A DNA stretch of 46,174 nt from the NCBI GenBank assembly GCA_937919015.1, contig CALFPN010000014.1:1-46174 (forward strand), in the 5' to 3' direction. The notes beneath the pieces are model-generated. The model was not told where the DNA came from and searched no databases. It saw only the letters and a program-made list of their open reading frames with translations. Positions 16,095 through 24,497 of this stretch are shown here, piece by piece. Source of the stretch: an uncultured Clostridia bacterium. GTDB taxonomy: Bacteria > Bacillota > Clostridia > Lachnospirales > Anaerotignaceae. The position numbers and the translations under genes were made by a program. The number at the start of each line of letters is the position of its first letter. Position 1 is the first letter of the stretch.

Positions 16095-17478
16095 TCCAGC
16101 CACCTCCCATCTGCAGTGCCATCAATTGTTCTTCTTCCTCTCGGCTCTGCTGTTCGCTGTAAACACATACCCACTGCAAAAGCCCAATCATCATTAAGCT
16201 GACCAGAACAGAACTGCCGCCGTAGCTGACAAAAGGAAGAGTCACACCTGTCAGAGGAATCAGCTTGATGACTCCCCCCAGAATCACAAAGGTCTGGAAA
16301 GAAATCATCGTTGTTACCCCTGCCGCAAGGATGCTGTAATATCTGCGGTTGCAATCCAGCGCGATACGCACACCACGATACAAAATCATAATAAAGATAC
16401 TGATGACACCCATACCAAAGATGACACCGAATTCCTCACAAATCGCCGCAAAGATCATATCACTTTCTACAACAGGGATACTTTTGGGCATACCTTTGGT
16501 CAAACCACTGCCAAACAATCCCCAAGTGGTAATGGCAAAGAGAGAGCTGACGATCTGATAGCCGCCGGTATCAATATCCGCCCAAGGATTTTGCCATGCC
16601 GCCACACGCACACGGACATGGGAAAACAGCTTATAGGCCACCGCTGCTGCGGCACTGGCCGCCCCCATTCCCAAAAAGAACAGAAACTCATTGGATGTGG
16701 CAATATACAGCATAACCATATAAGTCATAAAAAAGATCAGCGCGCTGCCCAGGTCTTTCTGTAGTACCAATAAAAATACCAACCCCGCACTCAAGACTGC
16801 CGTTGTCAGGAACTGTTTCCACTCTACCCTTTTACGGAAGACACTGGCAAGGTAGAAAATAAACAGAAATTTTGCAATTTCTGAAGGCTGGAAGGTAATA
16901 TCCACGGGCCCGATGCCAAAAGACAGCCAGTTCGTAGAACCACCCTTTGCAATGCCGAACAGTCTGGTACACAGGAGCAAGCCATAGCAAGCAATGATAT
17001 ACACCCATTCAAACACTTCAAATCGGGGGATAAAGCGGAAAAATGTTGGCAAAAATGACATCCCCGCCAGACCGATACACATCCACATCAGCTGTCTGTG
17101 GGCCAGATAAGGCTCTACCCTCTGCAGCATAATTAGACTCAGATCCATCAAAAACAGCATCCCCGTCCAAATCAGCGGACAACCTTCGTAAAAGAATCTG
17201 TCCAGCAGTTTGACCGCAAACAATATGAAAGCCAAAGAGACCGCCGCAAAAATCAGCGTTGGGATATCATACATATAAGTCTCCCGATTATAGGAAAGAA
17301 TCAAAAACGCCGTGATATGCATCAAAACCACCAGCCGCCGCTGGATAGACACCGCCGTGTAGGGGTTACCCAGATACCCGCCCTGTTCATAGGCAACATA
17401 AACAATGCCCTGCCACAAAAACAGAACGATATAAACGATAAATGCATATCGACTCAGCATAATGATCAGATCAAACAT
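16087..17478 (-). CDS. SEDS peptidoglycan glycosyltransferase (FtsW/RodA/SpoVE family)
   Basis: The 463-residue integral membrane protein belongs to the SEDS family, which polymerises lipid II. Signature stretches are GIAKGGSTNWLSFG, FQPSEIAKFLFIFYLA, LQKDLGSALIFF, GGYQIVSSLFAI-TWGLFGSGLTKG and the C-terminal LTGVTLPFVSYGGSS. Ten or more hydrophobic helices are apparent. It pairs with the transpeptidase whose start overlaps its last codons. Its own start follows the U32 gene stop by five bases, with GGAGTGGAG as ribosome-binding site. Sequence alone does not tell whether the pair serves division, elongation or sporulation. Confidence 0.92.
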   Translation of the reverse strand: MFDLIIMLSRYAFIVYIVLFLWQGIVYVAYEQGGYLGNPYTAVSIQRRLVVLMHITAFLILSYNRETYMYDIPTLIFAAVSLAFILFAVKLLDRFFYEGCPLIWTGMLFLMDLSLIMLQRVEPYLAHRQLMWMCIGLAGMSFLPTFFRFIPRFEVFEWVYIIACYGLLLCTRLFGIAKGGSTNWLSFGIGPVDITFQPSEIAKFLFIFYLASVFRKRVEWKQFLTTAVLSAGLVFLLVLQKDLGSALIFFMTYMVMLYIATSNEFLFFLGMGAASAAAAVAYKLFSHVRVRVAAWQNPWADIDTGGYQIVSSLFAITTWGLFGSGLTKGMPKSIPVVESDMIFAAICEEFGVIFGMGVISIFIMILYRGVRIALDCNRRYYSILAAGVTTMISFQTFVILGGVIKLIPLTGVTLPFVSYGGSSVLVSLMMIGLLQWVCVYSEQQSREEEEQLMALQMGGGWNE

Positions 17479-17483
17479 TCAAA

Positions 17484-19910
17484 TCACTCCACTCCGCGGA
17501 AGAAATGTCCTTTCGTATTGCCTTTTTCACTCATTTCTCCCAAAAGGTTACGGGTTGCAGGGCTGATGCGTTCCACATCGGCTGTCATTTCCCCATAAGC
17601 TCTGGCAATTTTTTCTGTTCTGCCGGGGCCTTCCTTTGTAAAGTCCAGACGAACATAACCAGTCGTGCTTTCCAGAATTTCATCATAGAATTTCAGTGTA
17701 AACAAAGGCTTCCCGTTCAAAATCGTGCAAACACAGCGTTCGCAGTCTGTCATCAGGGGGAATTTTACACCTTTTCTGTCTCTCAGGAAATACAGATCTT
17801 CCTTATTTCTTTCGGAACAATATTTATGACCATCCTTCCCGCCGACATAGTTGCCAATGGGACACTGCTGGGTTTTCATCAAAGGCAGATAGCCGTAAAC
17901 CACCATTTCGCATTCCCTGTCCCCCATCTGGTTAATTTCCTGCAGATTTGCTTCTACGGACAGACAAACATTGTCCGCCCCCTGCGCCTTCCAGTATTCC
18001 ACCGTCTGACGGTTCATGGCATTCAGGTTATAATCCACAACGATCTTCTTGCCGCTGTCCTTCACCTGAGCGAACTGACCTGCGGAACGTACCAAAAAGC
18101 CATCGATCTCACTGTTTATCAACATATCGATCATGGGCTGTTCCTTTTCGGCATTCCATTCCCTTGCCACTCTGGGCAGGGCGATATACAGACCAACACC
18201 AGCCTTCTGACATCTTGCAACGATCTTATCCAGATTCTTTTCCAGTTCAGAAGAACATTCATAATATACGCGCACAATGCCCTTTGCGTTCAGCACTGCA
18301 TCCAACTGGCCCAGATTCATCACCAGTGCGGTCAGTTTTTTCCGCAGCTGGAAAGGTCTTTTTTCCGGTTTCGCATAAACGGCATCGGATTTCGCCTTCC
18401 GTTTGGATTTCTTGAGGATGGACGCTTCCAGTGCTTCACAGGCTTCGCGGCGTACACGATTCACTTCGCTGACGCTGACGAAAATATACTGATCGATATC
18501 CGTCTGCAGATTTTCCAGTACAAAAGGCGTTGCGCCCATTTTGTTTACTAGCTCTCTCAGCTTCATGGGCAACATAGGAGAAGAACCGGCTGGTTCTACC
18601 ACCGCGCCGCTGACAAATACGCTGTTGCCGCCATTATCCCACAGCTGCAAAGAAATGGGTTCCCCCTCTTTTACCCGCAGCATACCGGAAATAGGCATCT
18701 TTCTGGTATCCCTTTCGTAGGATTTTTTCAGCTCATCATTCAGAGCCTTGCCAAAGGTACGGTAAACCACATCATTTTTATTGATGTCGCCTTCCATGGT
18801 GATGGTGATGACTTCACCGGCTTTAGAATGTTTGGAAACATTGGTGCCCACATGAGGTTCTTCCTGGGTCCATACCTCCAGACCATCCCCGGGCACCAGA
18901 GGTTCCCTGGTACGGATGGTTACCTTCTTGTGTTTTGGCAAATATTTATCAACGATGCCCACCTTCAACCCCCAAGGCTTGGGACGTTCGATGCTCATCA
19001 TATTTCTTCCTGCAAAGGAGGTATAATAGCCCTCTGTGAAACCACCGCGGTTGAAAATCTGCTGCAGAGCTTTGATATCTTCCTTATCCACTTCGTAGTT
19101 CTCGGGATCTTCGAAATACAGATCAATATATTTTCTGTAAATACCTGTGACACCGGCTACATATTCGGGACTCTTCATCCTGCCTTCGATTTTTAAAGAA
19201 GCGATGCCCGCTTCGATCAGTTCCGGCAGAATATTGATTGTCATAATATCCTTTGGAGAAAGCAGATAGCCTTCTTCCATATTTTCGTAACCTTTATATA
19301 GTGTATAAGGCAGACGGCAGGTCTGAGCACAGCGGCCGCGGTTACCGCTTCTGCCGCCAAGGATACTGCTCATGATGCACTGACCGGAATAGCAGACACA
19401 CAAAGCACCATGGACGAATGTTTCGATTTCTGCATCGACATTTTCTGTGATCTGTCTGATTTCTTCGATAGAAAGTTCACGACTCAGAACGATCTTGTCA
19501 AAGCCCTGACTTTCCCAATACTTCACATCCGCCAAAGAATTGCAGGTCATCTGCGTGCTTGCATGGAGAGGGAAATCGGAAAAATGTTCTTTCACTAATT
19601 TTGCTGCTCCGGCATCCTGCATAATCAGCGCATCTACGCCCATTTCATACAAAGCCTTGATGTATGTCAGAAAACCTTTCAATTCTTCCTCTTTATATAC
19701 GGTATTTACCGTTACATATACCTTTACCCCTCTCAGGTGGCAATAATCACAGGCAGCCTCCAGTTCCTGCAGATCGAAATTGCCTGCGTATGCTCTTGCA
19801 CTGAACTGTTTTCCCCCCAGATAAACCGCATCACAGCCGCTGTTCACTGCTGCTCTCAGGCTGTCCATAGAACCTGCGGGAGAAAGCAGTTCCGGTTTCA
19901 TTATCGTCAT
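17484..19910 (-). CDS. U32 family peptidase with DUF3656 (RlhA/TrhP-like)
   Basis: The 808-residue protein has an N-terminal TIM-barrel-like U32 domain (PELLSPAGSMDSLRAAVNSGCDAVYLGG; ETFVHGALCVCYSGQC; RGRCAQTCR), a central DUF3656 (about residues 380-500) and a second U32-like half. Characterised relatives, E. coli TrhP (YegQ) and RlhA (YdcP), hydroxylate uridine-34 in tRNA or cytidine in 23S rRNA, probably with iron-sulfur help from the conserved cysteines; an older annotation as collagenase is doubtful. The size and DUF3656 are closest to RlhA. The AAAGGGG signal is six bases before the ATG. It follows zapA and precedes the SEDS gene by five bases. Confidence 0.9.
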   Translation of the reverse strand: MTIMKPELLSPAGSMDSLRAAVNSGCDAVYLGGKQFSARAYAGNFDLQELEAACDYCHLRGVKVYVTVNTVYKEEELKGFLTYIKALYEMGVDALIMQDAGAAKLVKEHFSDFPLHASTQMTCNSLADVKYWESQGFDKIVLSRELSIEEIRQITENVDAEIETFVHGALCVCYSGQCIMSSILGGRSGNRGRCAQTCRLPYTLYKGYENMEEGYLLSPKDIMTINILPELIEAGIASLKIEGRMKSPEYVAGVTGIYRKYIDLYFEDPENYEVDKEDIKALQQIFNRGGFTEGYYTSFAGRNMMSIERPKPWGLKVGIVDKYLPKHKKVTIRTREPLVPGDGLEVWTQEEPHVGTNVSKHSKAGEVITITMEGDINKNDVVYRTFGKALNDELKKSYERDTRKMPISGMLRVKEGEPISLQLWDNGGNSVFVSGAVVEPAGSSPMLPMKLRELVNKMGATPFVLENLQTDIDQYIFVSVSEVNRVRREACEALEASILKKSKRKAKSDAVYAKPEKRPFQLRKKLTALVMNLGQLDAVLNAKGIVRVYYECSSELEKNLDKIVARCQKAGVGLYIALPRVAREWNAEKEQPMIDMLINSEIDGFLVRSAGQFAQVKDSGKKIVVDYNLNAMNRQTVEYWKAQGADNVCLSVEANLQEINQMGDRECEMVVYGYLPLMKTQQCPIGNYVGGKDGHKYCSERNKEDLYFLRDRKGVKFPLMTDCERCVCTILNGKPLFTLKFYDEILESTTGYVRLDFTKEGPGRTEKIARAYGEMTADVERISPATRNLLGEMSEKGNTKGHFFRGVE

Positions 19911-20007
19911 AATATTCCCCTTTCTTTTTCAAGCTTTTATATTGAAAGAAAAGAGCAGATTTCAGGTATATTCCCGATTTTCCACTCTTTCTATGTACAC
20001 TCTTTTT

Positions 20008-20409
20008 TTATTTTCGTTTTTTTGATTTTGCGGAAGTCATCTGTAGCTGCACACCCCTGCCGTCTTCCATAGCCAGTGCATATTCATCCAGCTTTGCCTC
20101 TGCTTCTTCCTTCGCCTTTTCCGCTTCATCCAGCTTTTGCACCAGTTCCTGTGCTCTTGTTGTCATGCCGAGCAGTCTGCCTTCCAATTCTGCAGTATAA
20201 GCTTTTTCTTTCAAATAATCATCCGCAACATTGATGGAAGTCAGCACATAAGCAAGGCTGGAATCCAGCGTAACAGCAACAGCCTTCTGACGGACCTCTG
20301 TCATCTTCTGGTCGATATATGCTGCCACCTGACGCATATGTTCTTCTGTTTCTTCGCCCACCAGCGTAAAGCTCTTGCCGTCAATAGAGATCTTTACTCT
20401 GTTTTTCAT
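20008..20409 (-). CDS. zapA: Cell division protein ZapA
   Basis: The 133-residue protein has an N-terminal ZapA domain (KISIDGKSFTLVGEETEEHMRQVAAYID) followed by a long charged coiled coil and a lysine-rich tail. ZapA binds FtsZ in the cytoplasm and bundles protofilaments. I chose the ATG at 20409, ten bases after AAGGGG, over a GTG three codons upstream that would lie almost on the ribosome-binding site. It is the first gene of a leftward group with U32, SEDS, PBP and patatin. No clear terminator lies in the 97-bp gap to the U32 gene, so read-through is likely. Confidence 0.9.
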   Translation of the reverse strand: MKNRVKISIDGKSFTLVGEETEEHMRQVAAYIDQKMTEVRQKAVAVTLDSSLAYVLTSINVADDYLKEKAYTAELEGRLLGMTTRAQELVQKLDEAEKAKEEAEAKLDEYALAMEDGRGVQLQMTSAKSKKRK

Positions 20410-20460
20410 ATACTGCACGCCCCTTCACGGAAATTTTTCACGGTTACATACTTATTTGTA

Positions 20461-20469
20461 AGTATACCA
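20461..20469 (-). promoter_or_regulatory. Extended -10 promoter element of zapA
   Basis: The minus strand shows TGGTATACT, an extended -10, about 50 bases before the start codon. The -35 region is weak. The remaining bases up to 20637 hold nothing I can identify. Confidence 0.55.
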
Positions 20470-20637
20470 CAAATATTTTTTATAAGGAATACTTTTTTAA
20501 GCATAGAAGAAACAATTCGTACGGCTTCGCTTCCCTCATACGTTTGCTCTGCAAAGGAATTGCGGTATACCGCCATTCATAATCCTGCAAGCAGATCATA
20601 AATGGCACTATACGCAAAATTTTCTCCGCTCTATCAC

Positions 20638-20674
20638 AAAAAAATCCCTCTGAAGAAGAATCTTCAGAGGGATT
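20638..20674 (-). terminator. Terminator of the 2-oxoacid:ferredoxin oxidoreductase operon
   Basis: A perfect 14-bp stem around a TTCT loop is followed by a T run on the minus strand, about 30 bases past the gamma-subunit stop. Confidence 0.92.
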
Positions 20675-20702
20675 ATGTAATTTAAATCAATTCAAATTTA
20701 GA

Positions 20703-21254
20703 TTACAGATTTTTTGCACATTCATAACCCAGTTCAAAAGCTTTTTTGTTATCGGGAATGAATTTTGCTTTGCCGCCTTCGAATACATGAGCGAATGTGT
20801 CGTCCATGCCAGCAACGTCGATTGCGCCTGTAGCGTAAACTACAGCACCCAGCATAACCAGGTTAGCCAGTTTGGAGCCACCAAAATTTTCTGTTGCGAT
20901 TGTGTTAGCGGGGATGTTGTAAACTTTAACGCCTTCTTTTACTTCGCCAGCTGTGCACAGGTCGGAGTTGATAACCAGAGAGCCGCCAACTTTTACAACG
21001 GAAGCGAATTTGTCCAGGGAAGGCTGGTTCAGTGCTACGATACAGTCAGCGTCTTTTGTGATTACGGGAGAACCTACTGTTTCATCGGAGATGATAACAT
21101 TTACGTTCGCTGTACCACCACGCATTTCAGGACCATAGGAAGGACACCAGGATACTTCTTTGCCTTCCAGCATGCCAGCATATGCCATAATTTTACCCAT
21201 CAGCAGAGAGCCCTGACCACCAAAGCCTGCGATGATAGAAGAAAAGTTACTCAT
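20703..21254 (-). CDS. 2-Oxoacid:acceptor oxidoreductase, gamma subunit
   Basis: The 183-residue protein is the small gamma (POR_N/IPR019752-type) subunit of a four-subunit 2-oxoacid:ferredoxin oxidoreductase. The opening GFGGQGSLLMGK is the family motif for CoA/nucleotide handling, followed by YGPEMRGGTANV. With the alpha, beta and delta subunits it oxidatively decarboxylates a 2-oxoacid to acyl-CoA while reducing ferredoxin. One base separates it from the beta-subunit stop. It is the last gene before the terminator. Confidence 0.92.
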   Translation of the reverse strand: MSNFSSIIAGFGGQGSLLMGKIMAYAGMLEGKEVSWCPSYGPEMRGGTANVNVIISDETVGSPVITKDADCIVALNQPSLDKFASVVKVGGSLVINSDLCTAGEVKEGVKVYNIPANTIATENFGGSKLANLVMLGAVVYATGAIDVAGMDDTFAHVFEGGKAKFIPDNKKAFELGYECAKNL

Positions 21255-21255
21255 A

Positions 21256-22008
21256 TTATTTGCCCTCCTCTACTGTGATATCTTTATATACGCCCAGAGG
21301 ATAGTAAGGGATCATGGATTCTCTTACAAATTCCATAGCTTTAACAGGTGTTACACCCCAGTTTGTAGGGCATGTGGATACAACTTCTACAAATGTGAAG
21401 CCCAGACCCTGTTTCTGGATTTCGAATGCTTTTCTGATTGCTTTTTTTGCCTGAGCAATCTGTGCAGGTGTAGAGATGGATACTCTTTCGATGTATGCGG
21501 GACCTGTCAGTGTAGCCAGCATTTCGGATACACGGATGGGGTTACCGTTTACTTTAGGGTCACGGCCTTTCTGAGCTGTTGTAGCTTTCATGCCGGGCAG
21601 TGTTGTGGGAGCCATCTGGCCGCCTGTCATACCATAGATACCGTTGTTGATAAAGATTGTTGTGATTTTTTCGCCACGAGCTGCTGCGTGAACGATTTCA
21701 CATGTACCGATGGAAGCCAGGTCACCGTCGCCCTGGTATGTGAATACCAGCTGTTCGGGACGAACTCTCTTGATACCTGTTGCTGTTGCGGGAGCACGAC
21801 CGTGTGCACACTGAATCGCATCAATGTTGAAGTAGTTGTTAGCAAATACAGCACAACCTACGGGTACACATGTGATGGAGTTACCCAGTTCGCCCATTTC
21901 TTCCAGTACTTCTGCTACCAGTCTGTGTACGATACCGTGACCACAACCGGGACAATAATGCAATTTAGCGTCTGTTAAGCCTTTTGTTTTTTCAAATACA
22001 ACTGCCAT
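21256..22008 (-). CDS. 2-Oxoacid:ferredoxin oxidoreductase, beta (TPP-binding) subunit
   Basis: This 250-residue subunit carries the thiamine pyrophosphate site: GDGD at residues 93-96 and the following NNGIYGMTGGQ. Cysteines C19 and C22 in YCPGCGHG are placed as cluster ligands in the family. At this length it matches the short beta subunits of Kor/Vor-type enzymes rather than fused pyruvate:ferredoxin oxidoreductase. Substrate is either 2-oxoglutarate or branched-chain 2-oxoacids; sequence reading cannot separate them. The start codon overlaps the alpha-subunit stop as TAATG. Confidence 0.92.
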   Translation of the reverse strand: MAVVFEKTKGLTDAKLHYCPGCGHGIVHRLVAEVLEEMGELGNSITCVPVGCAVFANNYFNIDAIQCAHGRAPATATGIKRVRPEQLVFTYQGDGDLASIGTCEIVHAAARGEKITTIFINNGIYGMTGGQMAPTTLPGMKATTAQKGRDPKVNGNPIRVSEMLATLTGPAYIERVSISTPAQIAQAKKAIRKAFEIQKQGLGFTFVEVVSTCPTNWGVTPVKAMEFVRESMIPYYPLGVYKDITVEEGK

Positions 22009-23066
22009 TATTTGTCACCTCCCATGATTTCTTTACCGAATGCTACGATTTCATCAACAGAAGGTACGTTACCGCCTGTTCTGCCGTGGAATACTACTTT
22101 GTTTTTGTCGTTACATGCAACGATAACATCGGGAACCATCTGGCCCATGGACATTTCTACATCCATGTATTTTTTGATCTTATCGTTGAATTTATCAAAA
22201 CCTTTCTGAGGGAAAGGCCACAGTGTTTTAGGTCTCAGCATACCTACTTTGTAACCTTCAGCTCTCAGGTAGCCAATAGCTGTTCTAACAACTCTGGAAG
22301 CTGTACCATAGGATACGAATGCGTATTCAGCATCATCCAGCAGATATTCTTCCCAAGCCTGTTCGTTTTCTTCAATCTTAGCGTATACTTTGAAGTGGTC
22401 ATGGTTCCAAGCTTCACAGTCATCGGGATCGATTACCAGGTTTTTGATGTTGCTTCTCTTTTCGCCCCAGTTACCAACCAGTGCCCAGTCTTTTGCAGGG
22501 ATGTTAGGTCTGGGAACGTAGTTGAATTCTACGGGTTCCATCATCTGACCGATCAGACCGTCAGCCAGAACGATTACGGGTGTGCCGTAGATATCAGCGA
22601 TATCGAATGCTTCCATAACCATGTTAACAGCTTCCTGTACGGATGCGGGAGCCAGAACTACATCGTGGTAGTCACCATTGGAGCCGCCTTTTACTGCCAT
22701 GTTATAGTCAGCCTGACCGGGCTGAATTGTACCCAGACCCGGGCCACCTCTCATCATGTTGATGATAACTGCGGGCAGGGATGCGTTGGAGATGTAACCA
22801 ATACCTTCCTGTTTCAGAGCGATACCGGGGGAAGAAGAGCTTGTCAGAACTCTGCCGCCAGCTGCTGCTGCGCCATACACCATATTGATAGCAGCTACTT
22901 CAGATTCAGCCTGAACGAATGTGCCGCCTACTTTAGGTAATTCATTGGATAAATATTCAGGTACTTCGGACTGAGGAGTGATGGGGTAGCCAAAGAAATA
23001 TCTGCAACCTGCCTCAATAGCCGCTTTACCAACTGCTTCGTTGCCTTTCATCAAAACTTTTGCCAT
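22008..23066 (-). CDS. 2-Oxoacid:ferredoxin oxidoreductase, alpha subunit (VorB/KorA type)
   Basis: The 352-residue alpha subunit begins MAKVLMKGNEAVGKAAIEAG and contains the YPITPQSEVPEYLS and QAESEVAAINMVYGAAAAG motifs that build the substrate and TPP pocket. It is most often annotated as 3-methyl-2-oxobutanoate dehydrogenase subunit VorB in Clostridia, though 2-oxoglutarate enzymes look similar. It follows the ferredoxin-like delta subunit by 20 bp and is translationally coupled to beta. Codon use is as restricted as in the lcd operon, indicating high expression. Confidence 0.92.
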   Translation of the reverse strand: MAKVLMKGNEAVGKAAIEAGCRYFFGYPITPQSEVPEYLSNELPKVGGTFVQAESEVAAINMVYGAAAAGGRVLTSSSSPGIALKQEGIGYISNASLPAVIINMMRGGPGLGTIQPGQADYNMAVKGGSNGDYHDVVLAPASVQEAVNMVMEAFDIADIYGTPVIVLADGLIGQMMEPVEFNYVPRPNIPAKDWALVGNWGEKRSNIKNLVIDPDDCEAWNHDHFKVYAKIEENEQAWEEYLLDDAEYAFVSYGTASRVVRTAIGYLRAEGYKVGMLRPKTLWPFPQKGFDKFNDKIKKYMDVEMSMGQMVPDVIVACNDKNKVVFHGRTGGNVPSVDEIVAFGKEIMGGDK

Positions 23067-23086
23067 TGAAATGTCCTCCTCTCTAA

Positions 23087-23302
23087 TTAGTCCAGTTTTT
23101 CTACTACGATCGCGCAGTCAGGACACATTTTCGCACAGCTTGTGCATGCGATACAGTCGTCGCTGATCATTTCTGCGGGATTGTAACCTGCGGGGTTGAT
23201 TTTTGTTGTAGACAGTGCCAGTACCTTTTTGGGACAAACAGATACGCAAAGACCGCAACCCTTACAGATCACTTCATTGATAGTTACTTTACCTTTTGCC
23301 AT
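23087..23302 (-). CDS. 2-Oxoacid:ferredoxin oxidoreductase, delta subunit (2x[4Fe-4S] ferredoxin)
   Basis: The 71-residue protein has two classic [4Fe-4S] motifs, CKGCGLCVSVCPK and CIACTSCAKMCPD. It is the delta subunit that relays electrons from the TPP site to free ferredoxin. GGAGGTG lies upstream of the ATG. It is 29 bp downstream of the P-loop ATPase gene and opens the structural part of the operon. Confidence 0.93.
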   Translation of the reverse strand: MAKGKVTINEVICKGCGLCVSVCPKKVLALSTTKINPAGYNPAEMISDDCIACTSCAKMCPDCAIVVEKLD

Positions 23303-23331
23303 TCAAAATACACCTCCATAAATATTTGAAT

Positions 23332-24012
23332 TTACATCCAGGTTTTCCTCATATTAAACTCCATAGGGAACAATTCCCCAGAAAGTCCTTGGGGTACTTC
23401 CTCTGTCAAAAGTTCTTTGACATAGGATACGTACTTCACAGGTACACCTGTGCGTTTTGTTACTTCCTTCAATACCTCATCCCCGTGGAGCAGACATTCC
23501 GCAGTCGTTTCTCTTACCAGGTTTGTGTTATTGACGAAGCCTGTCACTTTCATCCCTGCAGCATGTTCCAGAATTTCCATCTGTTCAATGATGCCCTCAG
23601 GTGTAGAGGTATCGGGACGATATACATTGACTACCATAAAAAAGTCTGTTTCCGCATGGTCGATCAGGGGTTTGATTCTGCCCAGCACCAATGTGCCTAC
23701 ATCGTTGCCACCAAGGTCAATCAGATACTGATATTCCTTATTGACCACAGGCATTGTCATTGCGCCGGAAACAGCGGGCACATCTGCAACTGCAGTATCC
23801 AGATTGGATGCAATCACCTGAATGCCCATCGCTTCCATTTCTGCCTTTTTTTCACGGGAACGGAAATAAACATTTACGATATCCAAATCGGCGATTGCGA
23901 CTTTACCTTCTACGCTTTCACGCAGTTTTTTTATGTAATTGACAGAAAACTCTGTCTTGCCGCTGCCGTAGTGACCTGTAATAATTCTGATTCTTTTATC
24001 ATCAGTTACCAT
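23332..24012 (-). CDS. P-loop ATPase associated with the 2-oxoacid:ferredoxin oxidoreductase operon
   Basis: The 226-residue cytoplasmic protein has a Walker A motif GHYGSGKTE (residues 13-21) and an IADLDIVNVYFRSR region typical of SIMIBI-class (CobQ/MinD-like) ATPases, followed by an IDLGGNDVGT Walker-B-like stretch. No membrane segment is present. A homologue often sits in front of vor/kor genes in Clostridia, but I know of no established function; cluster insertion or maturation is one possibility. I chose the second ATG because GGAGG lies eight bases before it, while the first ATG has none. It is the first gene after the operon promoter. Confidence 0.82.
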   Translation of the reverse strand: MVTDDKRIRIITGHYGSGKTEFSVNYIKKLRESVEGKVAIADLDIVNVYFRSREKKAEMEAMGIQVIASNLDTAVADVPAVSGAMTMPVVNKEYQYLIDLGGNDVGTLVLGRIKPLIDHAETDFFMVVNVYRPDTSTPEGIIEQMEILEHAAGMKVTGFVNNTNLVRETTAECLLHGDEVLKEVTKRTGVPVKYVSYVKELLTEEVPQGLSGELFPMEFNMRKTWM

Positions 24013-24184
24013 ATGTTTCGCCTCCATACAGTTTATGTTGCTTTTCTCACGACCCTTTTGTTATATATCGCAAACAAATATGAAATAGTGAGAAATCAGT
24101 TATGGATACTTTCAATAAAATGAGAATCTATTTCTACAAGATTTTAGCTATTTTTTTGAAAATTCCACACTCCAACTCGAATAC

Positions 24185-24213
24185 ATTATAGCGCAACTTT
24201 CCCCCTGTTGCAA
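24185..24213 (-). promoter_or_regulatory. Promoter of the ATPase/ferredoxin oxidoreductase operon
   Basis: The minus strand reads TTGCAA (24208-24213), a 17-nt spacer, then TATAAT (24185-24190). The leader to the ATPase start is about 165 nt. Positions 24214-24417 are AT-rich and show nothing else I recognise. Confidence 0.85.
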
Positions 24214-24417
24214 GAAATTATATAATTTTTTTGTTTTGTATTTCAAAAAAAACATAAAATTTACCATGAAATTCGAAAACTATTCTAATAATCTCAAAAT
24301 TCATTTGTATGAATTATATAGTTTTTTTATTAAAATACATCAACTTTTCTAAAATTTCGTTATTTGTCTTACAAGCAAGTTTGCATACTCTCTTCAGAAA
24401 AACAGCCAAAAAAGCCC

Positions 24418-24465
24418 AAAAAAAGCCCCCTTCTGATAACATTCGTTACCAGATAACGGGGGCTT
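24418..24465 (-). terminator. Terminator of glnN
   Basis: AAGCCCCC/GGGGGCTT closes a larger loop that contains a second inverted pair (GTTATC/GATAAC), and a T run follows on the minus strand. Confidence 0.85.
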
Positions 24466-24497
24466 ATTTTTACCTTTATTTTCTTGTCATACAACTA

